From positions 1-64,000 of the forward strand of contig CACJNE010000008.1 of NCBI GenBank assembly GCA_902594675.1: a stretch of DNA of 64,000 nucleotides, in the 5' to 3' direction. Shown here piece after piece: positions 60,068 through 64,000 of this stretch (its first letter is position 1; each line of letters begins with the position of its first letter). A program made the translations under genes and the position numbers. The notes under the pieces are model-generated. The model made no database searches. It was not told where the DNA came from and worked only from the letters and a program-made list of their open reading frames with translations. This DNA comes from an uncultured Pelagibacteraceae bacterium. GTDB lineage: Bacteria; Pseudomonadota; Alphaproteobacteria; Pelagibacterales; Pelagibacteraceae.

Positions 60068-60367
60068 TTACCAGTTATGAATTTCATTTTTCTTTATCTT
60101 AACTCTTATTTGTTTTCTTGAATATTCAAACTTTTTTCTATGTTTAATGCTTTGTGAATTTACTCTTTTTCTCCATAACCTAAAAGACGAAGGTTTTAAA
60201 CTTCTTCTCATAATCTTAATTACGTCAGATTCTGTTTTTCCAGTTTTTTTTTCTATATCTTCAAATGTAATTCTATCTGCCCATGCTGCCCAAATGACCC
60301 AGTCTGGACTACCAGGTTTTGGCTCAGGATTTTTAACTCTGGTTGTGGGCCTGTGACTTTTTTTCAT
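60068..60367 (-). CDS. TIGR03643-family small protein
   Basis: A 99-residue basic protein matching the TIGR03643/DUF2805 family: WVIWAAWADRITFEDIEKKT (about 24-43), then IKIMRRSLKPSSFRLWRKRV (about 51-70). The C-terminal third is very rich in Lys/Arg. The first part resembles a helix-turn-helix-like fold, which with the charge suggests nucleic-acid binding, but no function is established. Confidence 0.85.
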   Translation of the reverse strand: MKKSHRPTTRVKNPEPKPGSPDWVIWAAWADRITFEDIEKKTGKTESDVIKIMRRSLKPSSFRLWRKRVNSQSIKHRKKFEYSRKQIRVKIKKNEIHNW

Positions 60368-60432
60368 AAAATTACAGTAATCTTGAAATAAATAAATAAT
60401 GCAAATTTATATGCTTATGATATTATCATTTT

Positions 60433-60481
60433 TAGATAGTCCTATCTAGCCATCTTTAGCTCCCGGTTTTTTAGGGCTATC
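60433..60481 (+). promoter_or_regulatory. structured leader / inverted repeat before LysE-family gene
   Basis: A perfect inverted repeat TAGATAG-TC-CTATCTA (60433-60448) lies 37 bases before the ATG. An alternative pairing joins GATAGTCC (60435-60442) with GGGCTATC (60474-60481), one G-T wobble, ending four bases before the start codon. The two structures exclude each other. It could be an operator dyad or an RNA switch; it matches no riboswitch class I recognise. Confidence 0.45.
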
Positions 60482-60485
60482 CATC

Positions 60486-61100
60486 ATGTTTCCATTAAAT
60501 TATTTTCTATTTCTTCAAATTATCCTATTCATGTTTATCACTCCTGGAACTCCTAGAATTGTAATCATTTCATATTCTATGAATTATGGTGTTAGAAATT
60601 GTGTTTGGACTGCACTAGGGGATGTTACTGCAAATATTATTCAAGCATGTCTTGTAATTTTTGTAGTTGGCTCTTTTATTTCTGATAATCCAACTTTATT
60701 AAATATTATTAAATGGTTTGGTGTAATTTATATACTTTACCTAGCATTTGACATTTATAAATCTAAACCTAAAGATATTAACTCAAGTGAAACTTTACAA
60801 AAAAGTTCATTATCTTTTTTTAAAGATGGTTTTTTAGTTGCGGGCACAAGCCCTAAAGCTTGGATGTTCTTCCCTTTTATTTTTCCACAATTCATTGATT
60901 TTAATTCAAATTATGTTGCACAATTTTTAATTTTAATAACAACTTATGTAATATTAGATTTTTTATCTTTGGTTGGTTATGCAGTCTTAGCAAATAAAAT
61001 GATTACATGGGTTAAAGCAAAAGCAAAGGTCATAAACACAATTTCTGCGTGCGTCCTAATTATTATAGCTCTTATAATTGCATTTATGCAACAATATTGA
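60486..61100 (+). CDS. LysE-family translocator
   Basis: Amino-acid efflux-type membrane protein, 204 residues with about six membrane helices. The N-terminal FMFITPGTPRIVIISYSMNYG fits the LysE/RhtB signature (PGP becomes PGT). GTSPKAWMFFPFIFPQFI near 119-136 is also typical. It stands alone in the plus direction, preceded by a structured leader. Substrate is unknown; it may export amino acids taken up by the neighbouring ABC system. Confidence 0.9.
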   Translation: MFPLNYFLFLQIILFMFITPGTPRIVIISYSMNYGVRNCVWTALGDVTANIIQACLVIFVVGSFISDNPTLLNIIKWFGVIYILYLAFDIYKSKPKDINSSETLQKSSLSFFKDGFLVAGTSPKAWMFFPFIFPQFIDFNSNYVAQFLILITTYVILDFLSLVGYAVLANKMITWVKAKAKVINTISACVLIIIALIIAFMQQY

Positions 61101-61124
61101 CCATTAATGCGATACTACTGTTAC

Positions 61125-61153
61125 TTGAAAAAAAACTAAATTCTTTGTTTAAT
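61125..61153 (+). promoter_or_regulatory. probable promoter of the branched-chain amino-acid ABC operon
   Basis: TTGAAA at 61125-61130, a 17-base spacer and TTTAAT at 61148-61153. An AT repeat (TTAATTAATTAATAA) follows, and the ribosome site AAGAGGAG (61177-61184) lies four bases before the ATG at 61189, the strongest in this part of the window. Confidence 0.5.
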
Positions 61154-61188
61154 AAGGTTTAAATTAATTAATTAATAAGAGGAGATAA

Positions 61189-62427
61189 ATGAAAATTAAA
61201 AACATTATAATTACATTTGTTTCTGCAATAGCAATTTTATTTTCAACTTCAGTTGTTTCATTTGCAAAAGTTGTTGGTGATAAAATTATCCTAGGTGCCG
61301 CAATTTCTTTAACTGGAAAATATTCATCTAATGGAGTTCATACTCAAAACGGTTATAATATGGCCGTTGATAGAATTAACGAGATGGGTGGTGTTAAAGT
61401 TGGAGGAAAAACTTACAAGTTTGATATTATCTATTACGATGATGAGTCAAATCCAAAAAGAGCAGCACAACTTGCAGAAAGATTAATTTCACAAGATGGT
61501 GTTGAGTTTATGCTTGGGCCATACAGTTCAGGTCTAACAAAAGCAATTGCGCCTGTGACAGAGAAATATGGTGTTCCAATGGTTGAAGCTAATGGTGCAT
61601 CAAGATCTTTATTTACTAAAGGTTATAAATATTTATTTGCTGTGCTTGCGCCAGCAAACTTATATTTAGATGTTGCAATTGAAACAGCCGTAGCTCTGAA
61701 TGGTGGAAAAGGTGTAAGAATTGCTCAAGCTTTCGAGCAAGATGCATTCTCACAGGATGTTAGATTAGGAATTCTAGATGCAGCAGAAAGAACTGGATCT
61801 AAAATTATAATTGATGACAAACTACCAAAAGAGTTAAATGATATGGCCGCAACTTTGGCAAAAGTTAAAGCTGTTAAGCCAGATGTATTAGTTGTATCGG
61901 GTCACACAAAAGGTGCATTAACTGCAATCAGACAAATAGCTGAAATGAAAGTTGATGTTCCAATGTTAGCAATGACACACTGTGATGCTGCAAAATTATC
62001 TAAGCAACATGGTAAGAACTCACAATACGCACTATGTGCATCTCAGTGGCATAAAACATTAACTTACAAAGATGATTTCTTCAAAGACGGTATGACATAT
62101 GCTGCGGACTTTGAGAAATTATTTGGTTATGATCCGCCATATCAATCAGCAGAATCATCAGCTGCTTTATTAGTATTCAAAGATGCATTTGAAAGAGCAA
62201 ATACTTTTGATCAAAAGAAAGTAAGAGATGCTCTTGCAGCTACTAATATGCAAACATTCTATGGAAACATTAAGTTTGCCGAGGGTGGTCAGAACGTTGA
62301 TAAACCAATGGTACTTTTCCAAGTAATGTGTGATGACGCAGGAAAATGTGAAAATAAAGTTGTAGCTCCATTAAAATGGGCTTCAGCAGAATTAATTCAC
62401 CCAATTCCTAAGTGGTCTGAAAGATAA
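61189..62427 (+). CDS. Branched-chain amino-acid-type ABC transporter substrate-binding protein
   Basis: Periplasmic binding protein of the LivJ/LivK (Peripla_BP_6) family, 412 residues. Signal peptide about 1-26 (ending SVVSFA). The mature N-terminus reads KIILGAAISLTGKYSSNG, followed by RINEMGGVKVGGKTYKF and the DDESNPKRAAQLAERLI segment. A cysteine pair in CDDAGKC near 385-391 may be disulfide-bonded. It is followed by a strong terminator and then the permeases. Ligand may be an amino acid, amide or related compound; the family name does not fix it. Confidence 0.92.
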   Translation: MKIKNIIITFVSAIAILFSTSVVSFAKVVGDKIILGAAISLTGKYSSNGVHTQNGYNMAVDRINEMGGVKVGGKTYKFDIIYYDDESNPKRAAQLAERLISQDGVEFMLGPYSSGLTKAIAPVTEKYGVPMVEANGASRSLFTKGYKYLFAVLAPANLYLDVAIETAVALNGGKGVRIAQAFEQDAFSQDVRLGILDAAERTGSKIIIDDKLPKELNDMAATLAKVKAVKPDVLVVSGHTKGALTAIRQIAEMKVDVPMLAMTHCDAAKLSKQHGKNSQYALCASQWHKTLTYKDDFFKDGMTYAADFEKLFGYDPPYQSAESSAALLVFKDAFERANTFDQKKVRDALAATNMQTFYGNIKFAEGGQNVDKPMVLFQVMCDDAGKCENKVVAPLKWASAELIHPIPKWSER

Positions 62428-62443
62428 TTAAAAATAATATTAG

Positions 62444-62470
62444 CCCCCTAGCAATAGGGGGTTTTTTTTT
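62444..62470 (+). terminator. terminator between binding-protein and permease genes
   Basis: A perfect 7-bp stem CCCCCTA (62444-62450) / TAGGGGG (62455-62461), GCAA tetraloop, then nine Ts (62462-62470). It lies 16 bases after the binding-protein stop and 18 bases before livH. Partial read-through would give much more binding protein than permease. Confidence 0.93.
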
Positions 62471-62488
62471 ATATAGCATTTAGAAATT

Positions 62489-63382
62489 ATGGATTTTTTA
62501 ATTTTCCAAGTTCCAATGTTAACTTTACAAGCCGTGTTAGATGGTTTGTTACTTGGAATTTTATTTGCGTTAATCGCTTATGGAATGGCTCTCCAATGGG
62601 GAGTAATGAACATAATTAATATTGCACAAGGTGATTTAGTTATATTAGGAGGATACATTGCATACTTTATGTATCTGTATGGAATTCATCCCGCGTGGGG
62701 AGTAATAGTTTCACCAATAATAATGTATTTTGTTGGTGTAATAATTTATAAATTAGTAATTAATAAAGTAGTTGATAGAGATCTATTCATTTCGATTTTA
62801 GCAACTTTCGGAATTAGTATCTTATTCATGCAACTAATGAACTTTGCATTTGGTGCAGATGTTGTCCTTGCAAACTCAGGATATGGTACAACAATGCTGT
62901 TTGATAACTCTGTTACATTGCCAAACTCAAAGATTTTTTCAGCATTTATAAGTATTGTGTTTGCTATCGGGCTTGTGATTTATATGAAAAAATCTAAGCT
63001 TGGAAGGGCTATTAGAGCTACAGCCCAAAATGCTAGAGCTGCAAAAATTTTAGGCGTAGATACTGAAAAAGTTTATGCAGCAACTTTTGGAATAAATGCT
63101 GCTCTTTGCGGAGTAGCTGGAGCACTTATTTCTATTACATTTACTATACACCCTTATATGGGCTTACCTTACACAATTAGATCTTTTATGATTGTAATTG
63201 TTGCTGGACTTGGAAATTTACCTGGTGTTGCAATGTCTGGAATGGGACTTGGGGTATTTGAGGAGTTTGCAGATTACATTTTAGGAACAGAATTTAGAAT
63301 TGGATCAGTATTTTTACTATTAGTTTTAATACTTGTTTATAGAAGATTTAAACTTTCAAGAAAAAGAGAATATCTAAAATAA
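62489..63382 (+). CDS. livH: Branched-chain amino-acid ABC transporter permease (LivH)
   Basis: Membrane subunit of the LivHM family, 297 residues with about eight membrane helices. Typical segments: AYGMALQWGVMNIINIAQGD (about 25-44), GRAIRATAQNARAAKILGVD (about 173-192) and AGLGNLPGVAMSGMGLG near 247. It has no own promoter that I see, so it is presumably read through the upstream terminator. Its stop overlaps livM by one base. Confidence 0.95.
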   Translation: MDFLIFQVPMLTLQAVLDGLLLGILFALIAYGMALQWGVMNIINIAQGDLVILGGYIAYFMYLYGIHPAWGVIVSPIIMYFVGVIIYKLVINKVVDRDLFISILATFGISILFMQLMNFAFGADVVLANSGYGTTMLFDNSVTLPNSKIFSAFISIVFAIGLVIYMKKSKLGRAIRATAQNARAAKILGVDTEKVYAATFGINAALCGVAGALISITFTIHPYMGLPYTIRSFMIVIVAGLGNLPGVAMSGMGLGVFEEFADYILGTEFRIGSVFLLLVLILVYRRFKLSRKREYLK

Positions 63383-64000
63383 TGAACAAAAATATTATTT
63401 TATATGGTGCTATTTTAATATTTGGTATTGCTGCACCTTTTATTTTTCCTGCATTTAAAGTCCAATTATCAATCCTTTGTATTTTAATAATTCTTGCTAT
63501 TACTTGGAACGTCCAAGGTGGTGAAATGGGTTATAATACTTTTGGAAATATTTTGTTTTATGGACTGGGAATGTATTTATGCGCCTCAGTTCAAGTAGGA
63601 ATGTTTTTTCCTTTAGGAGAGTGGACTGAGGGTGGTGGAGAAAAAACTTTTGTTCATACTCCTGCTCAATTCTTTCAAGGTTTTGCAGTAGGCTTGGCAG
63701 TCGCAGCGGTAGTCCCAGCAATTATAGCTGGTCTAATTGGTTATTCAATTTTAGGTTTAAGAGGACATTACTTTGCAATTTGCACATTAGGTTTAGGGGT
63801 TGCAGCTGGAGAAATTTCTGGTGGAATAGAAATCATTGGAGCAGGACAAGGTTTTACAACACCACCATTTCCTAATGTTGACAGGTTAGAAGCAAGAGGT
63901 GAGTTTTTCTACTTTTGTAGTTTTATAGTTTTGGTATTCACGTTTCTTGCAGTTAAAGCAATTTATTCAACAAGATTTAAACTTGTTCTTAATGCAATTA
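63382..64000 (+). CDS. livM: Branched-chain amino-acid ABC transporter permease (LivM), truncated by the window end
   Basis: Begins at ATG 63382, overlapping livH by one base, and stays open to the end of the window (about 206 codons read). Hydrophobic, with LCILIILAITWNVQGGEMGY near 32-51, LGLRGHYFAICTLGLGVA near 124-141 and GGIEIIGAGQGFTTPP, matching LivM. The remaining C-terminal third and the ATPases LivG/LivF should lie beyond 64000. Confidence 0.93.
   Translation, partial: MNKNIILYGAILIFGIAAPFIFPAFKVQLSILCILIILAITWNVQGGEMGYNTFGNILFYGLGMYLCASVQVGMFFPLGEWTEGGGEKTFVHTPAQFFQGFAVGLAVAAVVPAIIAGLIGYSILGLRGHYFAICTLGLGVAAGEISGGIEIIGAGQGFTTPPFPNVDRLEARGEFFYFCSFIVLVFTFLAVKAIYSTRFKLVLNAI

Overview
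The window is a gene-dense, strongly AT-rich (about 70% A+T by eye) stretch of a streamlined bacterial chromosome. It is most likely from a marine alphaproteobacterium of the SAR11 clade (Pelagibacterales). Three things point there: a circularly permuted two-piece tmRNA with an alphaproteobacterial T-loop, alphaproteobacterial gene order (yebC-ruvC-tol-pal-cpoB-tilS-ftsH-glmM, rpoH-rluD, hflK-hflC-degP, ilvBHC-leuA, mreBCD-mrdA-rodA), and very short or negative intergenic spacing with AT-biased codons. The clade is inferred from these features; no phylogeny was run. No IS element, prophage, CRISPR array or rRNA operon was seen. One stretch above 300 bases lacks a protein gene (33395-33864), and it is filled by tRNA-Leu and tmRNA.

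Layout: 1-2.0 kb holds a YmdB-type phosphodiesterase, yebC and a phage-like RuvC. 2.1-10.3 kb is the Tol-Pal envelope block, then tilS and ftsH. 10.3-14.8 kb carries folP, glmM, thiD and purA. 14.8-19.3 kb on the minus strand holds tsaC, an ABC-2 exporter, rluD and rpoH, with a plus-strand tRNA-Arg(UCG) embedded antisense among them. 19.3-25.1 kb is isoprenoid synthesis (xseB-ispA-dxs, ispB) with aroC and pdxH. 25.2-31.6 kb holds an S49 peptidase, glyQ, glyS and ppdK. 31.6-33.4 kb is nadC and nadA. 33.4-33.9 kb is tRNA-Leu(GAG) and tmRNA. 33.9-40.1 kb has thyX, mrp, hflK, hflC, a DUF2065 protein, degP and miaA. 40.2-45.2 kb is branched-chain amino-acid synthesis. 45.2-50.7 kb is the rod-shape module. 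50.8-59.8 kb is a tightly packed, probably catabolic operon: DadA-like oxidoreductase, fused indolepyruvate ferredoxin oxidoreductase, DMT transporter, 2-hydroxyacid dehydrogenase, HDAC-family deacetylase, MsrB and a DUF1479 protein. 59.8-64.0 kb has glutaredoxin, a TIGR03643 protein, a LysE-family exporter and the start of a branched-chain amino-acid ABC uptake operon (binding protein, LivH, truncated LivM).

Most of the window is ordinary core genome. The parts most worth a second look are the RuvC gene standing where ruvCAB-ybgC is expected, the permuted tmRNA with a very short linker and a 9-residue tag, the 2-oxo-acid/deacylase operon at 50.8-59.8 kb, the structured leader of the LysE-family gene, and the tRNA embedded antisense in an apparent minus-strand transcription unit.
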